Source of the DNA: Lacticaseibacillus parakribbianus
GTDB taxonomy: Bacteria; Bacillota; Bacilli; Lactobacillales; Lactobacillaceae
NCBI RefSeq assembly: GCF_025490915.1
Contig: NZ_JANQBA010000003.1
Location: forward strand, 158,624-222,623
DNA: 64,000 nucleotides
Direction of reading: 5' to 3'
This document shows, piece after piece, positions 50,330 to 59,034 of the stretch. The first letter of the stretch is position 1. Every line of letters starts with the position of its first letter. The position numbers were made by a program, and so were the translations under genes. The notes beneath the pieces were generated by a model that saw nothing but the letters and a program-made list of their open reading frames with translations, was not told where the DNA came from and ran no database searches.

Positions 50330-50344
50330 ATAGGCGTTGCCTAT
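50330..50344. promoter_or_regulatory. LysR-type T-N11-A box
   Basis: ATAGGC-GTT-GCCTAT is a perfect 15-bp dyad containing T-N11-A. It overlaps the lysR -10 on the minus strand and lies upstream of the methionine-synthase-like gene. Confidence 0.65.
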
Positions 50345-50429
50345 TATAGCATGAACGAAGCGGGTATTATCTATTTGTTGCGGTGCCTGCTAAGATGAGC
50401 CTAAACACATTGCAATGGAGGACTCGCTC

Positions 50430-51584
50430 ATGACTCAAACCCGTTTTCAGATTGTCGGCTCGCTGCTGCGGCCGGCCGCGCTGCTCGCCTATAAGGACCA
50501 GATCGAACACCGTGACGACATCACCTACCCGTTTTACACTGATTTTCCCGGCTACCAGGCAACGGAGACCGCGGCGATTCGAGACGTCGTGGCCAAGGAA
50601 AAGGCGCATGGCCTCGACGTCTTGACCGACGGCGAGTACTCCAAGTCGATGTGGCACCTGGATTTTCTCTGGGGCTTTGGCGGCATCCAACGCAAAATCG
50701 TGGATCACGGCTACCGCTTCGAGGACCACGACGGCGGTGACTTCGAGACGCGCAAGGACATCGGGCTCGCCATCACGGCGCCGCTGTCCGGCAAACACCA
50801 CCACTTCATCGACATTTTCAAGGCGCTGAAGGTCCAGGCCGGCGGCACCGCAGTCAAAACCACGGTGTGGGGGGCCGCCCACGCCTACACCGAGCTGACC
50901 TTCTTCGACCACCTGTACGGCGCAGGGCAGGTCTACGAGACCAAGGCCGCGCTGAAGGCCGGACTGATCCACGCCTACCAGGAGTTTTTGACCGAGTACA
51001 AGGCCGCCGGCGGGGAAATCGTCCAGTTCGACGACTGCCTGTGGGAGCTGTTCTCAAGCGACAATCCGTCCGGCTTCTACGCCGCCAACGGCGCAAACAT
51101 CGAGGCGCTGGCCGACGAGTTCGTCGCGATCAACAACGCGGTCTGCGACTTCGGCCACGCGCTTGGCCTCAAGGTCTGGACCCACAACTGCCGCGGCAAC
51201 TACGCCTCCCGCCACGCGGCCGGCGGCTCGTATGCGACCATCGCCAAGAAGTTCCTGGGCGACCAGCACTACGACCGCTTCTTCCTGGAGTGGGACGACG
51301 AACGCGCCGGCGCCATCAGCGCCTTGGCCGCCTTGCAAAACCGGCCGGACGTCGAGGTCGTGCTCGGGGTCCTGAGCTCCAAGATCAGCGGCCTGGACGA
51401 CGAAGACCGCGCCTTGCGCCTGCTGAATCAGGCCGCCGCGATCCTGCCCAAGGACCACCTCTACCTCTCCCACCAGTGCGGCTTTGCCAGCTGCGATGGC
51501 GGCAACGAGCTGACCGAGTCCCAGCAATGGGCCAAGATCGACCAGGGCCAGCGCCTGGCCAAGGCGTTTTGGGGCGAGGCCTGA
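50430..51584 (+). CDS. Cobalamin-independent methionine synthase-like protein (YxjG/YxjH type), 384 aa
   Basis: Single C-terminal-type MetE domain. RFQIVGSLLRPAALLAYKDQ start, TDGEYSKSMWHLDF, QFDDCLWELF and the zinc-site Cys in LSHQCGFASCDGGN are typical of the YxjG/YxjH family, which transfers a methyl group to homocysteine from an unresolved donor. Often S-box or LysR controlled; here a T-N11-A box is upstream. ATG after GGAGGACTCGCTC. A bidirectional terminator follows. Confidence 0.9.
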   Translation: MTQTRFQIVGSLLRPAALLAYKDQIEHRDDITYPFYTDFPGYQATETAAIRDVVAKEKAHGLDVLTDGEYSKSMWHLDFLWGFGGIQRKIVDHGYRFEDHDGGDFETRKDIGLAITAPLSGKHHHFIDIFKALKVQAGGTAVKTTVWGAAHAYTELTFFDHLYGAGQVYETKAALKAGLIHAYQEFLTEYKAAGGEIVQFDDCLWELFSSDNPSGFYAANGANIEALADEFVAINNAVCDFGHALGLKVWTHNCRGNYASRHAAGGSYATIAKKFLGDQHYDRFFLEWDDERAGAISALAALQNRPDVEVVLGVLSSKISGLDDEDRALRLLNQAAAILPKDHLYLSHQCGFASCDGGNELTESQQWAKIDQGQRLAKAFWGEA

Positions 51585-51597
51585 CGCACGGCCACTC

Positions 51598-51643
51598 AAA
51601 AACGCGGTCGCACTGCCCCTATTGGACGGTGCGACCGCGTTTT
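51598..51643. terminator. Bidirectional terminator after the MetE-like gene
   Basis: AAAAACGCGGTCGCAC pairs with GTGCGACCGCGTTTT. Confidence 0.88.
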
Positions 51644-51992
51644 GCGCCTCCTGCCCGACCTGATCGGCGGATTGGCCGAAAAGCCGCTTGACGATCACCG
51701 CAGCCCGATGCCGCGACCCTCGCGTCTTGTCGGGCGACTCAAAAAGGCCGCCACCGCAGTAGCCGCCCTTGAAGTGTGTGCGTCATACTCCCGTGCTGCA
51801 CCGCCCCCACGGCGTTCAGTACAGGCAATGGTAATCGTGATCGTGCTGACAGCTTACACCCCGTCTGACGGTGGCCGCCGGCACAACTAGTATGCCCCGT
51901 ACACAATATTCTCATTAATGCTACCACAAATGTGACACGGTGTCTGTTTCTTTTGCGGAGCATTTTTTACAAATCAATTGTGAAAAATCGTA
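51644..51992. other. Intergenic region with a possible minus-strand small RNA
   Basis: On the minus strand, GGCCACCG (near 51870) can pair with CGGTGG-GGCC close to a TTTTT (51741-51745), enclosing about 130 nt. The AT-rich part toward 51990 could hold promoters. No ORF with a good start signal was seen on either strand. Confidence 0.25.
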
Positions 51993-52634
51993 CTAATAAA
52001 ACGACGGCTTGGCCCCGTCCGTGTTCGGCTGGTTGACGCCCAGCGACGCGCGAACGTGCTGGGTCGGCTCCTGGATCAGCTTGACGATCAGATCCGCGAT
52101 GCTCTTGCGGGACACCTCGGTCCCCTTGAACGCCTCACCCTTTTCGGTCAGCTCGTAGGACACGAGGTCCTTGTTGGACAGCCAGGCCGGGCGAATGATG
52201 GTGTAGTCCAGGTCGCTGGCCTCGATCACCTTGGCCGCCGCGGCGTAGGTCTCCAGGTAGCCGCCGTCGAGCATCTGGTGGTTCCACTTGCCGTAAGCGC
52301 CCGGCACCTCGTCGTAAATGCCCAGCGTCGAAATCCAGATCAGCCGCTTGACGCCGGCCTGATTGAGCCCGGCGACCACGGCCTGGGCCTGGGCCTCGAT
52401 GCCGCGGTTGCCGAGGTTAGCGTAGACGATGTCGACGCCTTGCGCCGCCTTGGCGATGGCGGCCGCGTCGGTCGCATCGCCTTCCACGACGGTTTCACGC
52501 GCCGCGTCTTGCACGGTCAGGCGCTTGGCCTTGCGCAGAAAAAGCGTCAGCGTCGCGTCGGTGTCCTTGAGCAACTGGGCCTCCGCCAACTTCGCAATCT
52601 GACCGTTGGCGCCGAGAATCAAAACTTTAGTCAT
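51993..52634 (-). CDS. NAD(P)H-binding SDR-like protein (NmrA/YwnB type), 213 aa
   Basis: Atypical short-chain dehydrogenase with the N-terminal VLILGANGQIAKLAE cofactor loop, VVEGDATDAAAIAKA and YANLGNRGI, and a late KWNHQMLDGGYLETY segment in place of the classic YxxxK. Such proteins act as NAD(P)H sensors or quinone reductases. ATG preceded by GGAAGGGAAGTTATCAT. Alone on its transcript. Confidence 0.88.
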   Translation of the reverse strand: MTKVLILGANGQIAKLAEAQLLKDTDATLTLFLRKAKRLTVQDAARETVVEGDATDAAAIAKAAQGVDIVYANLGNRGIEAQAQAVVAGLNQAGVKRLIWISTLGIYDEVPGAYGKWNHQMLDGGYLETYAAAAKVIEASDLDYTIIRPAWLSNKDLVSYELTEKGEAFKGTEVSRKSIADLIVKLIQEPTQHVRASLGVNQPNTDGAKPSFY

Positions 52635-52765
52635 ATGATAACTTCCCTTCCGTTCTTACAAGTACACATTACCACTATTAATTAGTAAGTAAACGGACAA
52701 ATGCTGGCAGGTGTCCGGTCCCACGCAGGCGACCCCGCCGCGGTGCCGGCAGGCTTTTCTGGCGC

Positions 52766-52797
52766 AAAAAAGGCGGCCCCTCGCGGAGGCCGCCTTT
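52766..52797. terminator. Bidirectional terminator
   Basis: AAAAAAGGCGGC pairs with GCCGCCTTTT, at the end of the TetR gene at 52810. Confidence 0.85.
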
Positions 52798-52809
52798 TCG
52801 AGTGAGTGG

Positions 52810-53391
52810 TCACGCCTCACGCCGGACCACCGGACCGGCCGCCTGGTTCAAGAGGCCGGCGAAGCTGCCGTCCAGGAAGGTGCCGAGGTGCGTCTCAAGC
52901 GTCGCCACTGGCACCGGTGCAGGCGCCGTCAGCCAGCGCCTGAGCTCGTCCACGAAGGCCGTGCTCAGCATGTCCTGCAAGAAGCGCCGGTAGTCCGGGT
53001 CAATCGTGAGGTGGTGGGTGCGGCTGAGGTCGGTCAAAATCGCCTGGATCATGTCGCTCAGGTGGCCGCGAATCACGTCCTCCGGCGCGTTTTGCTCGTC
53101 GATCGCGATCACGATGCGGTAAAACCGCGCGTTGGCGGCAAAGTAAGCGAGCATCGTATGCAGCGTCTGCGGCCAGTACTGGTAATGCCCGCAAAAGGCC
53201 GCCGCCGCGTCGATTTCGGTGCGGTAGATGTGGCCGAGCACGTCGAACTTGTCGCGGTAGTAATCGTAAAACGTCTGGCGCCGCAGCCCGGCCCGCTTCA
53301 TGATGCTGGTCACGTTGATGTCCGCAAAGGGAACCGTGCCGACCAGCGCCTTGGTCGCCTGGGCAATGCGTTCTTTCGTCTCTTCCGTCAT
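52810..53391 (-). CDS. TetR-family regulator (DhaS-like), 193 aa
   Basis: N-terminal TetR helix-turn-helix (ADINVTSIMKRAGLRRQTFYDYYRDKFDVL) and a C-terminal domain resembling the dihydroxyacetone-kinase regulator group (RFLQDMLSTAFVDELRRWL). No dha genes are adjacent, and its target is unknown. ATG with GAGGTGTGGC upstream. Faces the UDG gene in the same orientation. Confidence 0.88.
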   Translation of the reverse strand: MTEETKERIAQATKALVGTVPFADINVTSIMKRAGLRRQTFYDYYRDKFDVLGHIYRTEIDAAAAFCGHYQYWPQTLHTMLAYFAANARFYRIVIAIDEQNAPEDVIRGHLSDMIQAILTDLSRTHHLTIDPDYRRFLQDMLSTAFVDELRRWLTAPAPVPVATLETHLGTFLDGSFAGLLNQAAGPVVRREA

Positions 53392-53475
53392 GCCACACCT
53401 CGTGTTTCATTGTGCCGGCGCCGCGCAATCGCGCCGCCGCTGTTGCTCACGCTGCCGCCGGGCCCAACCCGCCGC

Positions 53476-54099
53476 CTACGCCTGCAGCGCCGCGTGTACC
53501 TGCCGCTGCAGGGCCGGCACCACCGTGGTTTCGAACCAGGGATTCTTGGCCAGCCAGCCGTAATTCAAGGGCGACGGGTGAACCAGCGGGAAGTACGGCG
53601 CGTAGTCCTCGAACTGCCGCACCGTCGCCGTCAGGCTCTTGGCCGCCCGTTTTTTCAGGTAGAACTTCTGCGCGTAGGCGCCGACCAGGAGAATCAGCTG
53701 GACCTTGGGCATCAGCGGCAGGAATTGCGGGTGCCACTTGGCGGCAAACCCTTGGCGCGGCGGCAGGTCGCCGTGGGCCCCCTTGCCCGGGTAGTAGAAG
53801 TCCAAGGGCATCACGGCCAGCTTCCCCGAGCGGTAAAAATCGTCATCGCTGATGCCCATCCACTGGCGCAGCCGCACTCCGCTGGGATCGTTCCAAAACA
53901 CCATCGAGGACTGGGCCTTGTTGCTCGGCGCCTGGCTGATCAAGAGCATCGTCGCATCCGGGGTGATGTGGTAAAGCGGCCGAGTCCCGGCCAGGGTGAA
54001 GGCGCGGTTTTGCGGGTCGGCCTGAATCGCCGCGTCAAGCACCGCCAAGCGCCGCACCGCCGCGTCGCGCGTCGCCAGGCTGCGGTCCGCTTGGCTCAA
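53476..54099 (-). CDS. Uracil-DNA glycosylase family protein, 207 aa
   Basis: UDG-superfamily protein of the type with LLISQAPSNKA (motif 1), a central DFYYPGKGAHGDLPP and the C-terminal HPSPLNYGWLAKNPWF (motif 2). Probably excises damaged bases from DNA, but this subgroup is uncharacterised. The start overlaps the dehydrogenase stop by 4 bp, so it is co-translated with an L-lactate dehydrogenase-like gene. Confidence 0.88.
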   Translation of the reverse strand: MSQADRSLATRDAAVRRLAVLDAAIQADPQNRAFTLAGTRPLYHITPDATMLLISQAPSNKAQSSMVFWNDPSGVRLRQWMGISDDDFYRSGKLAVMPLDFYYPGKGAHGDLPPRQGFAAKWHPQFLPLMPKVQLILLVGAYAQKFYLKKRAAKSLTATVRQFEDYAPYFPLVHPSPLNYGWLAKNPWFETTVVPALQRQVHAALQA

Positions 54100-55028
54100 T
54101 CCAGCACCTGCTGCAGGTTATCCTGCAGGATTTGGGCCGAGTCCTGCAGCCGGCGCAGGTCGTCTGGGTTCAAGTCGAGCTCCAAAATCCGGTCCAGGCC
54201 GTTGGCACCGAGCAGCACCGGCACCCCGATCGAGACGTCGTGGAGGCCGTACTCGCCGTCCAGGTGAACAGACATTGCAAAGGCCGCGTGGTCGTCGTTC
54301 AAGACCGCCTGGGTCAGGCGCGTCAGGCTGGCCGCGATGCCGTAGAAGGTCGCGCCCTTCTTTTGGATGATCGAGTAGGCCGCGGTTTTGACCCGCTCAC
54401 CGATGGCGGCAAAATCGGCGTCCTGGCGAGCGGCCGGAACGAACTCGCGGATCGGCTGGCCGCCGATGGTGGTGAAGTCCCACACCGGGAACTCGGAGTC
54501 GCCGTGCTCGCCCATGATGTAGCCGTGAACGGCGCGAACGTCGACGTTGTAGCGGCGCCCGATTTCCGAGCGCAGCCGCGCGGAGTCCAGCGCGGTGCCG
54601 GAGCCCAGCACCCGATTTTTCGGCAGGCCGGACAGGCGCAAGGTCAGCTCCGTCAGGATGTCGACGGGGTTGGACGCGACCAGGATGATGCCGTCGAAGC
54701 CGTTTTTCATGATGTTGGCCACCACGGACTTGATGATCGCCGCGTTCTTTTGCAACAGCTGCAGGCGAGTCTCGCCCGGCTTCTGGGCGACGCCGGCCGT
54801 GATTACCACGATGTCGGCGTAGCGGCAGTCCTCGTAGTTGGCGGCGTAGATGTTTTTTTGCGCGACGTAAGGCAGCGCGTCGACCAGGTCCTCGACGTCG
54901 CCTTGGACGCGCTCGCGGTTGACGTCGATGATGCCGATGCTCTTGCCGACGCCAGTGGTCAGGCAGTTGAAGGCGTAGCTGGAGCCGATGGCCCCGTCGC
55001 CGACCAGGATGATGTTTGCAGATTTCAT
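54096..55028 (-). CDS. L-lactate dehydrogenase family, 310 aa
   Basis: NAD-dependent L-2-hydroxyacid dehydrogenase. Rossmann GDGAIGSSYA, active-loop AGVAQKPGETRLQLL (Gln before KPGETR favours pyruvate over oxaloacetate), SNPVDILTE and the catalytic His in GEHGDSEFPVW. Could be a secondary LDH or L-hydroxyisocaproate dehydrogenase rather than the main glycolytic enzyme. Start has GGAGGGTACT upstream. Coupled to the UDG gene. Confidence 0.92.
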   Translation of the reverse strand: MKSANIILVGDGAIGSSYAFNCLTTGVGKSIGIIDVNRERVQGDVEDLVDALPYVAQKNIYAANYEDCRYADIVVITAGVAQKPGETRLQLLQKNAAIIKSVVANIMKNGFDGIILVASNPVDILTELTLRLSGLPKNRVLGSGTALDSARLRSEIGRRYNVDVRAVHGYIMGEHGDSEFPVWDFTTIGGQPIREFVPAARQDADFAAIGERVKTAAYSIIQKKGATFYGIAASLTRLTQAVLNDDHAAFAMSVHLDGEYGLHDVSIGVPVLLGANGLDRILELDLNPDDLRRLQDSAQILQDNLQQVLD

Positions 55029-55089
55029 AGTACCCTCCTTGTGGCAAGGTTCACTTACCGGTCAATGCTTACCGTTCCCCCAAAACTTG

Positions 55090-55431
55090 TCAGTTCAACG
55101 CCGCCAGCCGCACCGCGACCAGCTTGGCAATCAGTGTCTCCGGCAGCGGCCGGTCGTAAGGCAACTGCAACGCGCCCTTGCTGTGGCTGAAGCCGACCAG
55201 CTCGGACGCAAGCGCCGAAAGCGGCGCGCTGGTCGGATAAAAGCCGACCCAGCCCTTGAAGGCGCCGAAGTACACCAGCACCGGACCGCCGGGCTGGCGC
55301 AGCGCCGGCATGCCGTAGCTGAAGGTCTCAACCGCCGCAGGCAAAAGCCTCTGAAGCAGCTCGTACAGCGCCTGCGTCTGCGGTCGCTGGGCCGCCGGCA
55401 GGTCGCGCAGGTAGTCCGTGATGACGCTCAC
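55090..55431 (-). CDS. DUF1801 (YdhG-like) protein, 113 aa
   Basis: Small protein with ALYELLQRLLPAAVETFSYGMPAL, VYFGAFKGWVGFYPTS and GALQLPYDRPLPETLIAKLVAVR, the hallmarks of DUF1801 (a YdhG member in Bacillus has frataxin-like activity). The GTG at 55431 is chosen because GGGAGGGG lies 5 nt upstream; the 15-nt longer frame would start within that site. Confidence 0.88.
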   Translation of the reverse strand: MSVITDYLRDLPAAQRPQTQALYELLQRLLPAAVETFSYGMPALRQPGGPVLVYFGAFKGWVGFYPTSAPLSALASELVGFSHSKGALQLPYDRPLPETLIAKLVAVRLAALN

Positions 55432-55677
55432 CGTGACCCCTCCCACTGATTATTTGTAACCATCTCAAGCATGACGCCTTTCGCCCAAAAGTGCAAGCGC
55501 AGGCACCGAAAAATTCACCGGCTTGCACGAAGACCGCCGCGCATCCCGCCTCCGGTCGCCCGGGCCAATTTCGCACCGCCACGCCGCAACCGCTCGAACG
55601 CGCAGTCGCCCCGAGCAACCGTTCGCACTCGCGCAGCCGCCGCGAGCAACCGCCGCGAGCAACCGCCGCGAGCAACC
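55432..55677. other. Intergenic stretch with a short tandem repeat
   Basis: About three copies of CGCGAGCAACCGC end directly before the terminator of RNA copy B (55640-55677). Nothing else was recognised. Confidence 0.5.
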
Positions 55678-56079
55678 AAAAAGCCGGGGGCTGTCGTAAT
55701 CACGACAGCCCCCGGCCGCGCCGAAGCCACCGGACTCACACTGTCCGGTGGCCTTGGCCTGATTCGGTTACGTTGCTGGCCTCGTCTTGCCAAAGTGGTG
55801 CCATTGCGCCCACCGGTTCCGGACACCGCGCGGCTGACTCGGCTGGGAGTGGCGGTGGCCGGCCTGCAGCCGGTGGGGTGGTGCAAGGTCCCTGGTATTC
55901 CCCTAAGTATGGTCCCGGGGTTGCACGAAAACTCTCGAGTTGAAAGCCGTGTGGCGATACACTGCGGCCTGGCATGGGTGGGGGCTGTCGCCTTGGTGCG
56001 AACCGCTGGCGCAGTCCCGCGCGGTGGATACTACGGCAACCAAGGCCTTGGCCGCCTCCCCGCACAAGAACAATCATTC
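55678..56079 (-). ncRNA. Structured noncoding RNA, copy B (about 400 nt)
   Basis: Homologue of copy A at 17363. Promoter TTGACG (56109-56114), 17 bp, TAAGCT (56086-56091); terminator CCGGGGGCTGTCGT with its complement and TTTTT. Between them lie conserved blocks in the same order as in copy A and stems kept by compensatory changes: the GCCACCGGA/TCCGGTGGC stem near the 3' end, GTGCAA/TTGCAC, and the hairpin around CAGTGTATCG. It follows the double Rgg-like regulator gene on the same strand. No conserved reading frame; function unknown. Confidence 0.8.
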
Positions 56080-56085
56080 GAGTGT

Positions 56086-56114
56086 AGCTTAACACCAGAC
56101 CAATTTTCCGTCAA
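56086..56114 (-). promoter_or_regulatory. Promoter of structured RNA copy B
   Basis: TTGACG, 17 bp, TAAGCT, identical boxes and spacing to copy A. Confidence 0.7.
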
Positions 56115-56196
56115 GCAATTCGCATCGCCTACTGTAAAAGCCCGATGCACCGCGGCCGGCGGCGACCAATTTGCCGCTTTTTGGGGGCCACGCAGC

Positions 56197-57969
56197 CTAG
56201 CGCCACGCCGAAGCGGGAATGCCGACCGACACCAGCCACTCGGGATAGAACTCGGCGCGGAAGGTGTTGCCCAAAAAGCGCATGTCGGCGACCAGCGCGA
56301 CCAACGCGTCGATCACGCGTTGGCTCGGCGCCACGGTGTAGGCCAGGATCAGCTTGGCCACCTCGTAGCTGGCCCCGGGGTTGAGGAACATGTCGGTGAG
56401 CGGCCGCTGCGCCATGTCGTTTTGCATCCGCCGGGCGAACGCGGCATCGCGGTTGTCGCCGATGAACTTGGCGTAGTTGGACCAGTCGAAGGCCATCATG
56501 TTCGCGCCGGTGGTGCGTTCGCTGAGAACGGTGCGGCGATACACGGACTCAATCTGCGTTAGGCTCCCGGCGTTGTAGATAAAATCATTCATCGCCTTGG
56601 CCACGTTGTCCGGCCAAAACGTGACCGCCGCGGTGCCGCTCAGCACCGCTCGTACCATCACGGGATCGGCCGGGGTGGCCGGCAGGATGCCCTCGTTGAC
56701 GAACACCTGCCGCACCCCTTCCTGCTCGATTAGCGTCATCCAAGTCGGCATCCCGGTGTCGTGCTCGGCCACCTTGTGGATCAAGGCGGCGGCGTCTGGG
56801 GCCGCGAAGCGCTGGGGGTGAACCCGCACCTCCTGCAGCTCGTTTTGCAGTCGCACGTGCCGGTTCAAGGGGCTTTCCAGCCAGTTGGTGAACAGGTCGG
56901 ACTGCCCCAGCCGCTGGTAAAGCGCCAGCACCCGGCCGAAGCCAAGCGCCGACTCGCCGTTTTCAAAGCGCGATTGCGTCGAACTCGACCAGGCCACCGC
57001 GGCCTGGCTCAGCGTCAGCCCCAGCCGCCGCCGCAACACGCCGAGCTGTGGCCCATCCGTGAAGCTACGCCGGCCATCGAACACCAGCGCCGCATCCACC
57101 GGCGTGTCGCGCAAGTCGGGATTGTGATGCGGCCGCTTGCAGGCCACCCGGGCCTGCATCAGTAACCGGGCCCGGTTGCCGACCGGCGCATGCGCGTACT
57201 TGTCCGTCAACGCCAGGGTGCGGGTCAAAACCGCCGCGTTGGCCGCACTCGGGTCCTTGGCCCAGGCGACGCCGCGGCGCAGCACCAGACACTCGCACTG
57301 CCAGTTCACGTTCGCCGGCACCCGGTCTTCTTCCTGCTGGGCCACCACCGCGTCGTTGCTTGCGATGATCGCCCAACCCAGCGCGTCCAGCCGCTGGCGC
57401 AGCCCCCACCGCGGCTGGCCCAGCTGAGCCTGCCCCAAGGCCGCCAGCCGGGGCAACAGCAGTCCCAAAAGCTCGCTGCTGGCAAAGGGCGTCACGGCGA
57501 TCAGCAGGCTGGTCTGCAGCGTGTTCCACGAATCGGGATAGCGCAGCAAGTCGGCCACCAGCTGCTCCGAAGCCGGGGTCAGCTCGCGGTTCGCGGCGGG
57601 TTGCGAGCCGTACTCGACCACCAGCCGGGCGGCGGCCTGAAGTACGGTGCCGCGATCGGCTTGATGCGCGGCCAGGTAGCGCGTCAAAAGCAGCGTGAGT
57701 CTGGCGGCGGCAACCTGGTTCAAGAGGCTGGGTACGGCCAGCGGCCACGACCCTTTTTGCCGGTCCTGCCAGTACATCAGGTCATGCGCGTCCAGTATCA
57801 GGTTGTGCATCACCACCGTGGCGCTGGCCACGGACAGGTCGGTGGCGCCGCGTTCGAAGCGCGACAGCCCCGCGGCGCTGCCGCCGGCGCCGGCCGCCTG
57901 GGCCAGCGTGATGTGCTGCCCCTGCCGCGCCTTCCGGAAAAACGCGCCGATGGTCTCATCCTCTGCCAT
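56197..57969 (-). CDS. Tandem Rgg/GadR-like regulator with two helix-turn-helix modules, 590 aa
   Basis: Two Rgg-like units in one chain. Unit 1 begins with the HTH IGAFFRKARQGQHITLAQAA and SAAGLSRFERGATDLSV, followed by a helical repeat region. Unit 2 starts at about residue 303 with LGVLRRRLGLTLSQAAVAW and STQSRFENGESALGF and continues with its own helical region to the end. Single Rgg proteins are about 280-300 aa, so this is a fusion of two. Such regulators usually respond to short peptides or to starvation; no peptide pheromone gene was found. ATG at 57969 after GAGGAGGCAAGC. RNA copy B follows. Confidence 0.8.
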   Translation of the reverse strand: MAEDETIGAFFRKARQGQHITLAQAAGAGGSAAGLSRFERGATDLSVASATVVMHNLILDAHDLMYWQDRQKGSWPLAVPSLLNQVAAARLTLLLTRYLAAHQADRGTVLQAAARLVVEYGSQPAANRELTPASEQLVADLLRYPDSWNTLQTSLLIAVTPFASSELLGLLLPRLAALGQAQLGQPRWGLRQRLDALGWAIIASNDAVVAQQEEDRVPANVNWQCECLVLRRGVAWAKDPSAANAAVLTRTLALTDKYAHAPVGNRARLLMQARVACKRPHHNPDLRDTPVDAALVFDGRRSFTDGPQLGVLRRRLGLTLSQAAVAWSSSTQSRFENGESALGFGRVLALYQRLGQSDLFTNWLESPLNRHVRLQNELQEVRVHPQRFAAPDAAALIHKVAEHDTGMPTWMTLIEQEGVRQVFVNEGILPATPADPVMVRAVLSGTAAVTFWPDNVAKAMNDFIYNAGSLTQIESVYRRTVLSERTTGANMMAFDWSNYAKFIGDNRDAAFARRMQNDMAQRPLTDMFLNPGASYEVAKLILAYTVAPSQRVIDALVALVADMRFLGNTFRAEFYPEWLVSVGIPASAWR

Positions 57970-58125
57970 GCTTGCCTCCTCACCGGTGCCGCAGCCCGGC
58001 GCTTGCCGGCCCTGGCTTCTGCGGCCGCCACGCACGGGCCCGGTTCACCACGTCGCCGCCGCCCTCGCCCGACCGGGTTCCCCCGCTAGCTTCGCTTGCA
58101 GCGCGGCCACCGCTTGGGCCGCGGT
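57970..58125. other. GC-rich spacer upstream of the double Rgg gene
   Basis: No ORF. A degenerate fourth copy of the 31-bp repeat described next can be seen around 58095-58125. The promoter of the Rgg gene was not identified with confidence. Confidence 0.35.
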
Positions 58126-58218
58126 CGTTTGTGCGGCCTACCGCCTGGGCTTCAACCGTTCGTGCAGCCTACTGCTTAGGCCTCAGCAGTTCGTGCGGCC
58201 TATCGCTTAGGCTTCGGC
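58126..58218. repeat. 31-bp tandem repeat, three units, spanning a stop codon
   Basis: Units 58126-58156, 58157-58187 and 58188-58218 share TGTGCGGCCTACCGC-type and TTAGGCTTC-type cores. The third contains the last codons and stop of the histone-tailed gene, so the 3' end of that gene has been duplicated downstream and has drifted. Confidence 0.75.
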
Positions 58219-58859
58219 GCGGTTTTGGCCGACACCGTCTTGGCCGCGGTTTTCTTCGCCGTGGTCTTGCGGGTCGTGGTCTTCTTGGCCGCGGTCTTGC
58301 GCGTGGTGGTCTTCTTGGCCGCCGGCTTGCGGGTCGCGGCCTTCTTGGTGGTGGTCGCCTTGGCCCGGCTGGCTGGGACCTCCTTGACCACCGGCTTAGG
58401 CGCAGTGCGTTCAGCCTCGATCAAGGCCAGCTTCTCTTGGACCTCGGCAATCACCGCCGCCTGGTTAGCTGCGCGATTTTGCACGTAGGCGTCGGCCTCC
58501 GCCACAATGTCGATGCGCAGCCCGGACTGGTTGACGTACGGCGAAATCACAATCAGGTTGACCCGCAGCGGCACCGTCGCGTCCTCGGCCAGGAAGTTGT
58601 TGACCTTGCGCGAGTCGGCGAATGGCAGGTTGATCACGCCGGTTTCAAGCCGCACCGTGGTCGGCTCCGCGCTTTCAATCACCAGGTCGACCTGGGCCAA
58701 AACGCCTTGGTCAAGCGCCGCGTCCAGCGCGGAAAACGCCGGCTGCATGGCCTTCTCCACGCCGCCTTGGCTCACCTGCTCGGGCGTCGCCGTGAACTGG
58801 GTGGTTTGGTAGTTACCGTTTTCGATGGCCTCTTGAAAGGCCGTTACGTTGATTTCCAT
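58200..58859 (-). CDS. Protein with histone H1-like Lys/Thr/Ala tail, 219 aa
   Basis: N-terminal 150 residues form a folded domain I do not recognise (MEINVTAFQEAIENGNYQTT, DLVIESAEPTTVRLETGV, VNLIVISPYVNQ). The last 65 residues are a positively charged low-complexity tail of KKTTTRKTAAKK-type repeats like those of histone H1 or HctB-type DNA-binding tails. It may bind DNA or RNA. The ATG at 58859 follows GGAGACGAAAACA. The tandem repeat at its 3' end suggests recent slippage in this area. Confidence 0.75.
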   Translation of the reverse strand: MEINVTAFQEAIENGNYQTTQFTATPEQVSQGGVEKAMQPAFSALDAALDQGVLAQVDLVIESAEPTTVRLETGVINLPFADSRKVNNFLAEDATVPLRVNLIVISPYVNQSGLRIDIVAEADAYVQNRAANQAAVIAEVQEKLALIEAERTAPKPVVKEVPASRAKATTTKKAATRKPAAKKTTTRKTAAKKTTTRKTTAKKTAAKTVSAKTAPKPKR

Positions 58860-59034
58860 TGTTTTCGTCTCCGTTTGTCGGCCCCGCTGGACCGTTGCTT
58901 GGCGGCCATCACAGGCCCCACTGTTCGTCGGTCGCCGCCGCGGCGGCAACACATCACGGCCCATTCTACCGTACTTTCGCGCCAGGTTTCAACCGCCGCG
59001 CCTTCCCGGAAGGAAACTGGTGTTCTATAATGGG

